Shown here: positions 14,298 to 23,212 of the stretch, piece by piece
How the letters are laid out: every line of letters starts with the position of its first letter
Numbering within the stretch: the first letter of the stretch is position 1
Source of the DNA: Oricola indica
Lineage (GTDB): Bacteria; Pseudomonadota; Alphaproteobacteria; Rhizobiales; Rhizobiaceae
NCBI RefSeq assembly: GCF_019966595.1
Contig: NZ_JAINFJ010000005.1
Coordinates: forward strand, 1-64,000
Direction of reading: 5' to 3'
Length of the DNA: 64,000 bases
The notes under the pieces: generated by a model
Databases searched by the model: none
The model's input: only the letters and a program-made list of their open reading frames with translations
Told to the model about the DNA's origin: nothing
Made by a program: the position numbers and the translations under genes

Positions 14298-14422
14298 CTC
14301 ACGAACATAACAAGAACACAGAAGTTTAAGATTTGGCGGCCACAATACGCTCAACCGTGACTGAGCCGCGCCATTTGCGCCGCCGTCGCCAGTGGAAACA
14401 AACAATACAACGGAGATAGCCG

Positions 14423-14683
14423 ATGCCGCGCAGCCGCGCCGCACCCGCACCAAAACTCGCGCGCCGAGGAGCGCCCCCCGGCTTTCCGCAGCCACTCGCC
14501 GAGATCGCTAACCATAGCGCCGAAAAGACGCGCATGGCGGCACATAACCTACTCGCCGAGTGTCGTTCGACCTTCGGTTATTCGGCATTGGGATCAGACC
14601 GCCTCGAGGCTGCTGTGATGATCGCAGCGCTCGAAGACTTCACGGCGATGCTCGCCGAGAACCAGCAGGAGCAGGCCGCATGA
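14423..14683 (+). CDS. Small hypothetical protein (86 aa)
   Basis: Starts at ATG 14423 with GGAG eight bases upstream. The N-terminal 25 residues are basic and Pro-rich (MPRSRAAPAPKLARRGAPPG); the rest is helical (RMAAHNLLAECRSTFGYSAL) with an acidic end. It lies where a lambda-type phage would carry the connector gpW and portal, but it is not recognisably similar to gpW. It overlaps the next gene by ATGA, so the two are translated together. Confidence 0.5.
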   Translation: MPRSRAAPAPKLARRGAPPGFPQPLAEIANHSAEKTRMAAHNLLAECRSTFGYSALGSDRLEAAVMIAALEDFTAMLAENQQEQAA

Positions 14684-15003
14684 TTAACGACCTCGAATTC
14701 TTCAACGCGCACCCGAGCCGCGCGCACCGCCTCCGGCCGCCGTTCCCCGGTGAGGTCGAGGAGATCGCCAAGGCCACCGGCACGCGGGTGCCTGTCGCGC
14801 CGCTGATGCAAACGCTGGCAATCGTCGTGCGCGCCGACCGCGCCTCCGAGACCGAGGCAAATCTCAACATCAACAAGGCGCTCGTGAGCGCCGACATGCT
14901 CGACCTGTTCACCGTCGGCGAACTCAGCGCGCAGCGCATCTATGAGCGCGCCCTCGGCATCGCCATCGCGCCACGCAATCCGGCGCTCGCCGCCGTCACC
15001 TGA
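14680..15003 (+). CDS. Hypothetical protein between terminase and tape measure (107 aa)
   Basis: Coupled to the preceding gene (ATGA). The 107-residue protein has a mixed N-terminus (MINDLEFFNAHPSRAHRLRP), a strand-like centre (VPVAPLMQTLAIVVRADRAS) and a helical C-terminus. It precedes the tape-measure gene, the position of the tail assembly chaperones (lambda G/GT) in many phages. The size fits, but no slippery frameshift site was recognised, so the chaperone assignment is only positional. Confidence 0.45.
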   Translation: MINDLEFFNAHPSRAHRLRPPFPGEVEEIAKATGTRVPVAPLMQTLAIVVRADRASETEANLNINKALVSADMLDLFTVGELSAQRIYERALGIAIAPRNPALAAVT

Positions 15004-15027
15004 TAGACCACAAGGAACTCGCCACCC

Positions 15028-18000
15028 ATGGCCGCAGTCGCAACAGCCCTGATCAAATTCGACGGCGTCGCTGCCGGCTTTCACTCCGCTGTGGCCGGCA
15101 TGCAGAAGGCGACGCGCGGTCTGCATAACAGCCTGCGCGGTGCGTCCGCGAGCATGGCTCGCATCGGCGTGGCCTTCAGTGCTCCGTCGATTGCCGCCGG
15201 CTTGGCGTTGCGTTCGATAAAGGACGACATCGTCGATCTCGACTCGGCTATCGCCCAAATCCAGAAATTTTCGCCGCTCGAAGGTGCGGCGCTGAAGGAC
15301 TTCCGCGAGGAGCTTAAAGCGACCGGACTCGAACTCGGTCGCACCGAAGCGCAGATGCTCAATGCCGGCGCGGCTGCTCTGCGGTATGGCGTCGCTCAGT
15401 CAGAGCTTGCGGGTTTCCTCGACCTCGCGACGCGCTCGTCCGTTGCGTGGGGCATTGCCGAAGATGAGACATCCACGACGCTCGCGCGGGTGCAGAACAA
15501 TCTCACGCTCTCGAGTGAGGGGCTGCGCGAATACGCCGACTCCGTGAACTTCCTCGCTGACACGCATGCGACCTCCGCAGCTGCGGTGAATGACGCAGGC
15601 CTGCGCATGTCGGCCTTCACCAGCGTGGCGGGCGTGTCGACCGACGCGATGCTCGCATTCGCAACCGCCGGTACCGCTGCCGGCCACGACGCCAGCCGCG
15701 TCGAAACCGCGTGGCGCAAAGTGCTCACCACCATGACCGCCGGCACCGCGGCGACCACGCGCCAGAAGAACGCTCTCGCAGCGCTTGGGCTGTCCGCGAG
15801 CGATATTGCGAGCAGCTTCTCTCTCGACCAGGACGGCACAGTTTTCGATGTCCTCGACCGCGTCGGCGAGATCGAAGACTCCGCCGAACGGCTCAGTATC
15901 CTCACCGAAATTTTCGGCCTCGAAGGCTCCACCGTGGTCGCCGGCTTCGTCGACCGGCTCGATGACGTGCGCGCCTCTTACAATGACCTGCGAAACGACA
16001 TTGAGGCCGGCAGCGTCGGCCGCGAAGCAGAGCGCCAGTTCAACACCGCAAGCGCCGCCCTCGACCGCATGCACGCTGCGGCGACCGCGATGCGCACCGC
16101 CATCGGCGAGACGCTGGTGCCGACGTTCAACGCCGCGACTGCTGCGCTCACGCGCATGGCGCGCTTTGTCGACGACAATCCCGCGATCGCAAACCTCGCC
16201 GCACAGGCGCTCCTGCTTGGCGCAGCTGCAGGCCCTGCGGCGTTCGCGCTCTCCGGCCTGTTTTCGGTGCTGGCGTTCGCCACGCGCCCGCTGACCATGG
16301 TCACAGGCCTGCTTGGAAACGTGACCGACGCATTGCTCGGCAGTGGCAAGACGGCGCGTGTCGCGCAGGCGTCGCTGGCGCGCACTTTCCTGTTCCGCGT
16401 CCCGATGATCGCCGCAGCCGGCGCCGCGGTCTATGCGCTCTATCAGTCGTGGGACAAGCTCCGCGAGATCGTCTCCGACGGCCGCCTGCAGTGGGCTGGC
16501 AACGCGTTCAAGACAGCATTCGACTCCGCCATGGCCGGCGACTGGTCGAAAGCCTGGACCGCGTTTCGCACCGGTCTCGAGGTACTGGTCGACATCTCGC
16601 GCGATATCGGCGCGGCGGCATGGGCTGAACTGCAGAAAGCGTTCGCCGCCGTCGACGGATGGGCGCCGAACTTCGCCAAATACCGCGAGGCGCTGGGTGG
16701 GCTTGCCGACAGCCTTGGCCGACTGTTTACGGCCATCTTCCCAAGCGACGGCTCGATCGATGACGCCGGCAATGCGCTGCAGCGTTTCGCGCAGAAATTC
16801 GTTGACGGTGCATTCGACAGCGCAGCCACCATCGTCGATACGCTGGCATCGGCAATCGACGGACTCGCGGCTGCTATCGAGCGGTTCAACAAAACTCGCA
16901 TCGATCAGGGGACGCTCAAGGCGATGGGGCAGTTTGCTGTCGAGAACCCCCTGATCACCGGTGCAGGCGCATACGGTCTCGCTGCCTTCGGTGGTAGTGC
17001 CGCAGCCCGCGTGGCCGGTGCGCTGAAAAACATCGGCCCGGTGAAGCTGGTCGCGCTCGCCTTGACGGTCGGAACTGTCGTCGATGCGTTCGTCGACCTA
17101 GAGGGGGTGAATCTCGGCACTATAGCCGCCGGCCTCGCCGGTGTCGTCGTCGCGTTCCGTGGGCTCAAGCCGCTCCTCGCGCTTCTGGGTGCCGGCGGTG
17201 GACTCGCTGCGGCTGGCGCGGCTGCAAAATCCGCCAGCCTTGCAGCTGGCCTGCGCGGCGTCTTCGCGGCGATCAAGGGCGCGTCATTCTGGCGGTTCAC
17301 CCTGATCTCGCTCGGCATCGAGCGTTTCATCGACGCTGTGTCGAATTTCTCCCTCGGCGCAATCGAAGACCTTGTCTCCAGCATCGGGCGGCTCGGCAGT
17401 GCGATTTCGGCCGAAGCCACCAAGCTCGGCCTCACCAAAATCGCCGGCAAGGCGCCCAAGGCAGCTAATGACAACCTGCGCGGTGCCGAGACCGTCCTGA
17501 AATCGTTCTCGTCGCGGTTCGAGAAGTTGGCAAAGGCAATCGAGCCGATGACTCGGCTATACAGTGACCTGTCAGAAGGGGAGGCTCGCGAGGTAGCGAA
17601 AGCCGCCAAGGGCGCTGTTCGCCTCTCTGACGGCAAGGCCACGCCTGTCGCTGGTATGCGGGACATGCTCGAGGCGCTATTCAAGCCATGGAACCTCGCC
17701 GCGTTCTTCAAAGGCATCGGAGTCCAGATGGCCGGCGATTGGGCTGCCGGAAAGGTCGCGCGCGGAATCGGAGTTGCCATACACGGCGAGGAAGCTGTCC
17801 GGGATGCTGAGGCTGCCATGGCCGACTTCCAGTCAAAGAGCCTTTTCGGGCAAGGATTGGAAGTCCTGCGTGGGTGGGCGGATGTTCTCGGTATCGGCAA
17901 GGCCGACCAGGCAGCGCCGAAGGTCGGCGCCGGCACGCCGACAGATGCCAGTGAATCCATCTTCGCCCTCCGGTCAGCAGAGCAGGCGACACGCGAGGGC

Positions 18001-18213
18001 TCCAGTGTAGTCGCGCAGAAAATCGATCACCAGACCGCGGTGCTCAACGCAGCCCTGCAAGCGCTTCCAGGTGCCATTTCCAGCGGCGTCGCCGGCGCGC
18101 TGCCGTGGAAGGCGATAAACTCCAATACCCCACCTACCGGTGCCGTTCGGCCGCGCCCCGTCTCCTCTGGCGGCATGGCTGATCCGGCGGTTGCAGGCGG
18201 AGGTGGCTTCTGA
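15028..18213 (+). CDS. Phage tail tape-measure protein (1061 aa)
   Basis: Residues about 55-330 match the tape-measure core domain: a long helical region with the sequence ALRYGVAQSELAGFLDLATR near 117, then a stretch of alternating helices to about 330. The middle (about 375-440 and 630-740) contains several long hydrophobic Ala/Gly/Leu segments, as expected for the part inserted into the host membrane during DNA entry. The C-terminal 90 residues are low complexity. By the usual rule of thumb (about 1.5 angstrom per residue) it would span a tail of roughly 150 nm. The gene is intact, which argues against simple decay. It overlaps the following tail gene (TGATGA). Confidence 0.82.
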   Translation: MAAVATALIKFDGVAAGFHSAVAGMQKATRGLHNSLRGASASMARIGVAFSAPSIAAGLALRSIKDDIVDLDSAIAQIQKFSPLEGAALKDFREELKATGLELGRTEAQMLNAGAAALRYGVAQSELAGFLDLATRSSVAWGIAEDETSTTLARVQNNLTLSSEGLREYADSVNFLADTHATSAAAVNDAGLRMSAFTSVAGVSTDAMLAFATAGTAAGHDASRVETAWRKVLTTMTAGTAATTRQKNALAALGLSASDIASSFSLDQDGTVFDVLDRVGEIEDSAERLSILTEIFGLEGSTVVAGFVDRLDDVRASYNDLRNDIEAGSVGREAERQFNTASAALDRMHAAATAMRTAIGETLVPTFNAATAALTRMARFVDDNPAIANLAAQALLLGAAAGPAAFALSGLFSVLAFATRPLTMVTGLLGNVTDALLGSGKTARVAQASLARTFLFRVPMIAAAGAAVYALYQSWDKLREIVSDGRLQWAGNAFKTAFDSAMAGDWSKAWTAFRTGLEVLVDISRDIGAAAWAELQKAFAAVDGWAPNFAKYREALGGLADSLGRLFTAIFPSDGSIDDAGNALQRFAQKFVDGAFDSAATIVDTLASAIDGLAAAIERFNKTRIDQGTLKAMGQFAVENPLITGAGAYGLAAFGGSAAARVAGALKNIGPVKLVALALTVGTVVDAFVDLEGVNLGTIAAGLAGVVVAFRGLKPLLALLGAGGGLAAAGAAAKSASLAAGLRGVFAAIKGASFWRFTLISLGIERFIDAVSNFSLGAIEDLVSSIGRLGSAISAEATKLGLTKIAGKAPKAANDNLRGAETVLKSFSSRFEKLAKAIEPMTRLYSDLSEGEAREVAKAAKGAVRLSDGKATPVAGMRDMLEALFKPWNLAAFFKGIGVQMAGDWAAGKVARGIGVAIHGEEAVRDAEAAMADFQSKSLFGQGLEVLRGWADVLGIGKADQAAPKVGAGTPTDASESIFALRSAEQATREGSSVVAQKIDHQTAVLNAALQALPGAISSGVAGALPWKAINSNTPPTGAVRPRPVSSGGMADPAVAGGGGF

Positions 18214-18809
18214 TGATCAGGATCGACGCCAAGAGCCTCTCCCAACTCAATCGCGCGCTCGAGGACATCAAGGCCGGCCTTGGTGAAAAGGTCATGCATC
18301 AATCGTTCGGGGACGGCATCCGCCGCGCCCAGACGGTTGCGCGCCGCGAGACCATCCGTGAAGGTGGGTTCAATCGCGCCAGACCGTCGCTCAGCGCCAA
18401 AGTCCGTAAATCGATCCGTGGCTACACTACCAGCCCGATGTCGGCTGAGATCAAAGGCTCCGGTCGGTTTGAACGCCTCACACACTGGGCTAAGCCGCGC
18501 GATCCGCTCGCCAACTATCGTGGGCACGGTGTTTCAATTCACGGGGCGTTCGGCCGTGACTATCGGATCTTCGAAAATCAGTCGGCGTTCGTCCGCAGCG
18601 GCACCAGCGGCATCGCCGTCGTACTCGGTCGGCAGGGTGCCGGCCGGTATCCGCTCAAGACTTTCTCCGGCCCGTCGGTCGGCACCGTCATGCGCGCGAA
18701 GTCGGTTATCGAACCGACGCGCGAGCGGTTCTTCAACGCCGTGCGAGACGGCCTCGGCAAGCGCTTCGACCGCCATACAAATTCTGCCTTCCGCGCCCGC
18801 GGCCTATAG
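18213..18809 (+). CDS. Minor tail protein Z-like (198 aa)
   Basis: The product starts MIRIDAKSLSQLNRALEDIK, a helical opening followed by a basic strand-rich region (ARPSLSAKVRKSIRGYTTSP) with the pattern of lambda gpZ-type tail-completion proteins. It is coupled to the tape-measure gene by overlapping stop and start. gpZ helps finish the head-proximal end of the tail; in lambda it is encoded before the tape measure, so the order here differs. The assignment comes from fold pattern and context and is not certain. It is followed by 28 bases and a further small gene. Confidence 0.5.
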   Translation: MIRIDAKSLSQLNRALEDIKAGLGEKVMHQSFGDGIRRAQTVARRETIREGGFNRARPSLSAKVRKSIRGYTTSPMSAEIKGSGRFERLTHWAKPRDPLANYRGHGVSIHGAFGRDYRIFENQSAFVRSGTSGIAVVLGRQGAGRYPLKTFSGPSVGTVMRAKSVIEPTRERFFNAVRDGLGKRFDRHTNSAFRARGL

Positions 18810-18837
18810 CCACCAAGACCGAGGAGTCACAAACCGC

Positions 18838-19200
18838 ATGACCACAAAGAAAGAAGCCCACCAAGCCATGGTCGACCTCCTCGAGCACGTTGGGGTATTG
18901 CCATTATCTCGCACTGAGGCCATCCGGCTGGCGCCGGAGATCGGGCGTGTACCGGAGTGGAGCTGGTCGGTCCACCGCGCAAATCTCGCGATAGCCGGCG
19001 AGGGCATCCACACCTTGCGCTTTTTGCGACCCAAACCCGGCCGCGGCATCACTGGGAACACGTCAGCCATCGTTCTTGCCTCCTCTCTTGACGAGGCTGT
19101 TGAGTGCCTGCGGGTCGCAATTCCCGACGCAATTCTGTTGCCGCCCCGCGACCGTCGGTCGATAGAGCGCACGGCGCTCACGTTTTCGGAGGCAGCGTGA
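18838..19200 (+). CDS. Hypothetical tail-region protein (120 aa)
   Basis: Starts at ATG 18838, with GAGGAG eleven bases upstream; the open frame further left overlaps the Z-like gene and is not used. The protein begins MTTKKEAHQAMVDLLEHVGV and has a mixed helix-strand pattern with no membrane segment. The C-terminal 20 residues are basic-acidic (RDRRSIERTALTFSEAA). Its stop overlaps the next ATG (TGATGG). A minor tail or tail-completion role is plausible from position only. Confidence 0.45.
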   Translation: MTTKKEAHQAMVDLLEHVGVLPLSRTEAIRLAPEIGRVPEWSWSVHRANLAIAGEGIHTLRFLRPKPGRGITGNTSAIVLASSLDEAVECLRVAIPDAILLPPRDRRSIERTALTFSEAA

Positions 19201-19967
19201 TGGCCATCACACTCGCTCCCCGCGCCCTCAGTGGCGCAGATATCGACGCCATGCTTGCGCGTTCCTCGCGGTCGGCTGGAGCACTTGATCGCGCTCTCGC
19301 GCCAGCTGAGCAACCTGCAGGGACCCTCCGCGCACCGTTCGACCCACAAGCCGCCCTCGACGCGATGATCGCCCGCGGACTTGTCCCGCTCGGCAAGGTG
19401 GCTCCGTACTTCTATCCGGACCTCGTCCGGCGCGGATATCAGGCGGATATTTTCGCGACCTATCTCCGTCACGCCCCGCCGGCTGTAACCGGCTGGCTGA
19501 TCATCCGCCTGCGCACCGAGCTGGTCCCTGCAGTAGCGTCGCGCGTGATCTTCAATCCGGCGATCACCGGTTCGGCACCGCGTGCACTGTGCGAATGGAT
19601 CGAGCGCGAGTTCGGTGTCGCGACCCACGCTGAGGGCGACCGCCATCACCGCGCGCAACGAATGCAGCGCACGCTTGGATTTTTTACGAGATGCCCCGCG
19701 GATGCAGTCCGCATCGCGCCCGAGATCGTCGGCTCGCCTTCCACGGCGCGGGCGCTCGCCAGCTGCGAGCCGGAAATAGGAGAGTGGGCGCTCGACTACC
19801 GCGCGGCGTACGAAGCCGCCGAGATCAAAGGCCCGGCCCGGCAGGCCGTTCTATCGAAAGGCGCAGCCTCCACCGCCGAGGAGGCAATCGACCTGTTGCG
19901 AAAAGTGCTTCGCGAAGCCGGATTCACCGCTGTAGAGGTGCGCTCCGTCGAGCGGGTAATGGGTTAA
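19200..19967 (+). CDS. Hypothetical protein, last gene of the tail operon (255 aa)
   Basis: ATG 19200 overlaps the previous stop. The first 50 residues are Ala-rich and flexible (APAEQPAGTLRAPFDPQAAL), the middle contains YFYPDLVRRGYQADIFATYL, and the C-terminus is helical (STAEEAIDLLRKVLREAGFT). No lysozyme, endopeptidase or receptor-binding motif is seen. It converges with the leftward gene at 19964, overlapping by four bases. There is no baseplate, fibre or lysis gene after it, so the tail module is clearly incomplete. Confidence 0.5.
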   Translation: MAITLAPRALSGADIDAMLARSSRSAGALDRALAPAEQPAGTLRAPFDPQAALDAMIARGLVPLGKVAPYFYPDLVRRGYQADIFATYLRHAPPAVTGWLIIRLRTELVPAVASRVIFNPAITGSAPRALCEWIEREFGVATHAEGDRHHRAQRMQRTLGFFTRCPADAVRIAPEIVGSPSTARALASCEPEIGEWALDYRAAYEAAEIKGPARQAVLSKGAASTAEEAIDLLRKVLREAGFTAVEVRSVERVMG

Positions 19968-20545
19968 AGGGCGCGCAGACGGCTGATGATGCCGGGGGCC
20001 ATGCCCATGGCTTCACGCCAGAGTCTTGCGTCGGCCTCCATCATCGGTGTGAGCCGCGCCGCAGGAGTTCCGTCATAGAGTCCTTCATAAGCATTAGTGA
20101 TCGTTGCGCGCACACCGCGCACCTTGGCCCAGAACTGTGCGAGATCACCGCAAACATCGCCTAACCGGCCAACCTCTCCGAGATTCGCTATGAAGATCGG
20201 GTTTGGCTCCTCTGCCCGTTCCTTGCTGTTCATCGGTGCCAATTGAGGCAGCAGTTCCTGAACAGAAAACGCACCCGCAGGTGCCGCTTTGATTTGAGGG
20301 ATCATTGCCTCGACGGCTTCCACATGCGCGCGCACCTCCATTATTCGGACGTACGACTCCACCTCGGCAGCGAGAGCCTGCGCAAGCGACCTGCGCGCCG
20401 ATCTAGCCTCCGCGCGCCGTGCGGCTCCCGCGCTGAGGTACGATGCGATAGCGCCAATCGCGACCAAACCAATGGTCTTAAGCCCCTCAATTGCGGAGCA
20501 GACTGCCTCTGGCGTGAGCCAACCAATTCCCGATGAAGCTTCCAT
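19964..20545 (-). CDS. Membrane-anchored hypothetical protein at the element's tRNA end (193 aa)
   Basis: Starts at ATG 20545 with GGAGG seven bases upstream. One transmembrane helix at about residues 22-42 (LKTIGLVAIGAIASYLSAGA) is followed by a long charged helix (ARRAEARSARRSLAQALAAE) and a soluble C-terminal domain, giving an anchored coiled-coil layout. It is the only gene transcribed away from the tRNA end and against the tail operon, as expected for an independently expressed lysogenic-conversion or exclusion gene. An integrase would be more usual here and is absent. No domain recognised. Confidence 0.55.
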   Translation of the reverse strand: MEASSGIGWLTPEAVCSAIEGLKTIGLVAIGAIASYLSAGAARRAEARSARRSLAQALAAEVESYVRIMEVRAHVEAVEAMIPQIKAAPAGAFSVQELLPQLAPMNSKERAEEPNPIFIANLGEVGRLGDVCGDLAQFWAKVRGVRATITNAYEGLYDGTPAARLTPMMEADARLWREAMGMAPGIISRLRAL

Positions 20546-20607
20546 TCATAGGCCCTCCGGTCTCCACCAGCTGGTGATAAATACCGTGTCGATCAAGCCG
20601 AATCGCG

Positions 20608-20656
20608 CGTACAGAGTCATCGTTCTACGCCAAATTCCGTACAGAATCCGTACAGA
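20608..20656. repeat. Three CGTACAGA direct repeats beside the tRNA attachment site
   Basis: The octamer CGTACAGA occurs at 20608-20615, 20638-20645 and 20649-20656 (spacings 30 and 11). The last two are in the longer shared context TTCCGTACAGAATCCGTACAGAAT. Short direct repeats near a tRNA 3' end are typical arm-type binding sites for a tyrosine integrase. With the tRNA they suggest this is the right attachment-site region of the element. No second copy of the tRNA 3' end is in the window. Confidence 0.5.
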
Positions 20657-20724
20657 ATGCGAAACCGACTACCTTTGAGGTTGCGCCTGCGAAGTTCAAT
20701 CTATTGTTTTTGCTTCGATTTATT

Positions 20725-20800
20725 TGGTGAGCGCGCAGGGGTTCGAACCCTGGACCTACTGATTAAAAGTCAGTTGCTCTACCAGCTGAGCTACGCGCTC
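20725..20800 (-). tRNA. tRNA-Lys (anticodon TTT)
   Basis: The minus strand gives a complete 76-base cloverleaf: acceptor stem GAGCGCG/CGCGCTC, D-arm TAGCTCAGCTGGTAGAGC, anticodon stem-loop CTGACTTTTAATCAG with TTT in the loop, T-arm with GGTTCGAACCC, discriminator A and an encoded CCA at 20727-20725. The gene's 3' end points towards the phage-like element, so this tRNA is the probable integration target, kept intact by the element. The ccdA gene lies about 200 bases beyond its 5' end. Confidence 0.95.
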
Positions 20801-21008
20801 CCGAGCGGCAGGTGGCCTGCCGTCAAGACGGGTCGTTCATAGGGACGGCGTCCGATACGGTCAACCGCTATTTACCGCCTCAAGCCTGAAAAACGTGGCA
20901 ATTCGCCGCCACGCGAATTGGTGATTTTGCCGTGAAGTTCATATGTCCTATGACACGCGCGTCCCGGCATAGCCGCCGGACGACGAATTGCATTCGAGCG
21001 GAGCACAC

Positions 21009-21767
21009 ATGGCCGTCGACATTTCCTATCTGAGCGCGCTGGGGGCAGGCGCGATCTCGTTCTTGTCGCCCTGCGTGCTGCCGCTCGTGCCGCCTTACCT
21101 GTGCTACATGGCGGGCGTGTCCATCGACCAGTTCCGTGGCGAGCCGCAACAGGGCGGCGCGGCCGTCGCCGCCGCGCCCGTGCGACTGCCTTTGCTGATC
21201 GCGTCACTGGCCTTCGTGGCCGGTTTCTCGACGGTGTTCGTGTCGCTCGGCGCGGGGGCTTCCACCATCGGCGGCGTGTTGCGCGCCTATCAGGACTGGC
21301 TGGCGATGGCCGCGGGTGTGGTCATCATCCTGATGGGGCTGAACTTCCTCGGCGTTTTCCGAATCGCGCTGTTCTCGCGCGAGGCGCGTTTCCAGGCGCA
21401 GGGCACCCCGGCCAATCCGTTCGCGGCCTATGTGATGGGGCTTGCCTTTGCATTCGGCTGGACGCCCTGCATCGGGCCGGTTCTCGGTCCGATCCTGACA
21501 TTGGCCGGTGCGCGTGACAGCGTGGGCGAGGGGGCGGCGCTGCTGGCGGTCTATTCGGCGGGTCTCGGAATCCCCTTCCTGCTGGCTGCCGTCTTTTCGG
21601 GCGCCTTCATGCGCTTCATGCAGTCCTTCCGCACCCATCTGGGTACGGTGGAGAAGGTGATTGGCGGCCTGCTGGTTCTGGCCGGCGTGTTGTTCCTGAC
21701 AGGCGGCATGCAATCGATGTCGTTCTGGCTGCTTGAACGATTCCCCGTCCTCGGCACGCTCGGCTAA
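21009..21767 (+). CDS. ccdA: Cytochrome c biogenesis protein CcdA (252 aa)
   Basis: An inner-membrane thiol-disulfide transporter that passes electrons from cytoplasmic thioredoxin to periplasmic partners needed for haem attachment to c-type cytochromes. The two catalytic cysteines lie in the family motifs [13 protein letters not shown] (about residue 20) and [11 protein letters not shown] (about 155). Six hydrophobic segments are visible, as in other CcdA/DsbD-beta proteins. ATG 21009 has GGAG seven bases upstream; the open frame before it is ignored. It is the first core gene past the tRNA and is followed, 86 bases on, by glmU, with no obvious functional link. Confidence 0.92.
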   Translation: MAVDISYLSALGAGAISFLSPCVLPLVPPYLCYMAGVSIDQFRGEPQQGGAAVAAAPVRLPLLIASLAFVAGFSTVFVSLGAGASTIGGVLRAYQDWLAMAAGVVIILMGLNFLGVFRIALFSREARFQAQGTPANPFAAYVMGLAFAFGWTPCIGPVLGPILTLAGARDSVGEGAALLAVYSAGLGIPFLLAAVFSGAFMRFMQSFRTHLGTVEKVIGGLLVLAGVLFLTGGMQSMSFWLLERFPVLGTLG

Positions 21768-21853
21768 GGGCCGGCCTGTCATGTGTGGCATTGGCGCGGG
21801 AATCCCGCTATGCGCATCGTGACGTGAACTCACAGCCGTTCGGAGCTTTTCCC

Positions 21854-23212
21854 ATGGCGCGTACATGCCTCACCATCATTCTCGCCGCGGGCCAGGGCAC
21901 CCGCATGAAGTCCGCGCTGCCCAAGGTGCTGCATCCGGTCGCCGGCTTGCCGATGGCGGCACATGTCGTGGCGACGGCCAATGCTGCCGGCAGCGACGCG
22001 ACCGCGATCGTCGTCGGCCATGGCGGCGACGCCGTGCGCGAAGCGCTTTCCGGGATGCTGGGGAACGCGACATTCCACGAGCAGACAGATCAGTTGGGCA
22101 CGGCCCACGCCGTGCTCGCGGCGCGAGACGCCATTGCGAAAGGCTATGACGACGTCCTCGTCATGTTCGGCGATACGCCTCTGGTCCGCCCCGAGGTGAT
22201 GCAGGAGGCCCGCGCCCGACTGGGCGATGGCGCTTCAGTTGTAGTCGTCGGGTTCCGCCCGGAGGATCCGACCGGTTATGGCCGTTTGATCGAGATCGAC
22301 GATACGCTCGTCGCGATCCGCGAGCATCGTGATGCGTCGGATGAGGAACGATCCATAAATTATTGTAATGGTGGGATAATGGCGCTTTCAGGTCGATTGA
22401 TTCTCGACCTGTTGGACGCGATCGGAAACGACAACGCCAAGGGCGAATACTACATGACCGATGCGGTCGAGATCGCCCGGGAGCGCGGTGAAAAAGTCGT
22501 TGCCATCGAGGCGCCGGTCGAGGATGTCGTCGGCGTCAACACGCGGCGCGACCTTGCCGCCGTCGAGGCGATCTGGCAGCGCCGCACCCGCGAGCGGATG
22601 CTGGATGACGGCGTTTCGATGACCGCGCCCGACACGGTTTACTTCCATCACGATACGGCGGTGGAGCCGGATACCGTCATCGAACCGAACGTCGTTTTCG
22701 GGCCGGGCGTGCGCGTCGCGGGTGGCGCTCGGATCCGGTCGTTCTCCCATCTGGAAGGTGCGACCGTCGGCGCGCATGCCGAGGTCGGCCCGTTCGCGCG
22801 GTTGCGGCCGGGCGCCGATCTTGCCGACAAGGCCAAGGTCGGAAATTTCTGCGAAGTGAAAAAGGCGGAAATCGGCGCAGGCGCCAAGGTCAACCACCTG
22901 ACCTATGTCGGCGATGCGGTGATCGGCGCGGGCGCGAATATCGGCGCGGGCACCATCACCTGCAACTATGACGGCTACGGCAAGCATCTCACCGAAATCG
23001 GGCAGGGCGCCTTCATCGGATCGAATTCGGCGCTCGTCGCCCCGGTGAGGATCGGCGACAATGCCTATGTCGCATCCGGGTCCGTTGTCACCGAGGCGGT
23101 ACCGGACGACGCCGTCGCCTTCGGGCGGGCCCACCAGGTCAACAAGGATGGTCTCGCACCGAAACTCCGCGCCCGGTTCAAGGCCGCCAAGGAAGCCGCG
23201 AAGAAAGCCTAG
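21854..23212 (+). CDS. glmU: Bifunctional UDP-N-acetylglucosamine pyrophosphorylase / glucosamine-1-phosphate acetyltransferase GlmU
   Basis: Catalyses the last two steps to UDP-GlcNAc for peptidoglycan and lipopolysaccharide. The N-terminal uridyltransferase carries [19 protein letters not shown] at residues ~9-27. The C-terminal half (about 245-440) is a left-handed beta-helix of hexapeptide repeats with the acetyltransferase motif [17 protein letters not shown] and the catalytic-site sequence NHLTYVGDA. Length 452 residues is typical. ATG 21854 follows CGGAG at good spacing. The gene converges with recG, and their stop codons overlap by four bases. Confidence 0.95.
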   Translation: MARTCLTIILAAGQGTRMKSALPKVLHPVAGLPMAAHVVATANAAGSDATAIVVGHGGDAVREALSGMLGNATFHEQTDQLGTAHAVLAARDAIAKGYDDVLVMFGDTPLVRPEVMQEARARLGDGASVVVVGFRPEDPTGYGRLIEIDDTLVAIREHRDASDEERSINYCNGGIMALSGRLILDLLDAIGNDNAKGEYYMTDAVEIARERGEKVVAIEAPVEDVVGVNTRRDLAAVEAIWQRRTRERMLDDGVSMTAPDTVYFHHDTAVEPDTVIEPNVVFGPGVRVAGGARIRSFSHLEGATVGAHAEVGPFARLRPGADLADKAKVGNFCEVKKAEIGAGAKVNHLTYVGDAVIGAGANIGAGTITCNYDGYGKHLTEIGQGAFIGSNSALVAPVRIGDNAYVASGSVVTEAVPDDAVAFGRAHQVNKDGLAPKLRARFKAAKEAAKKA

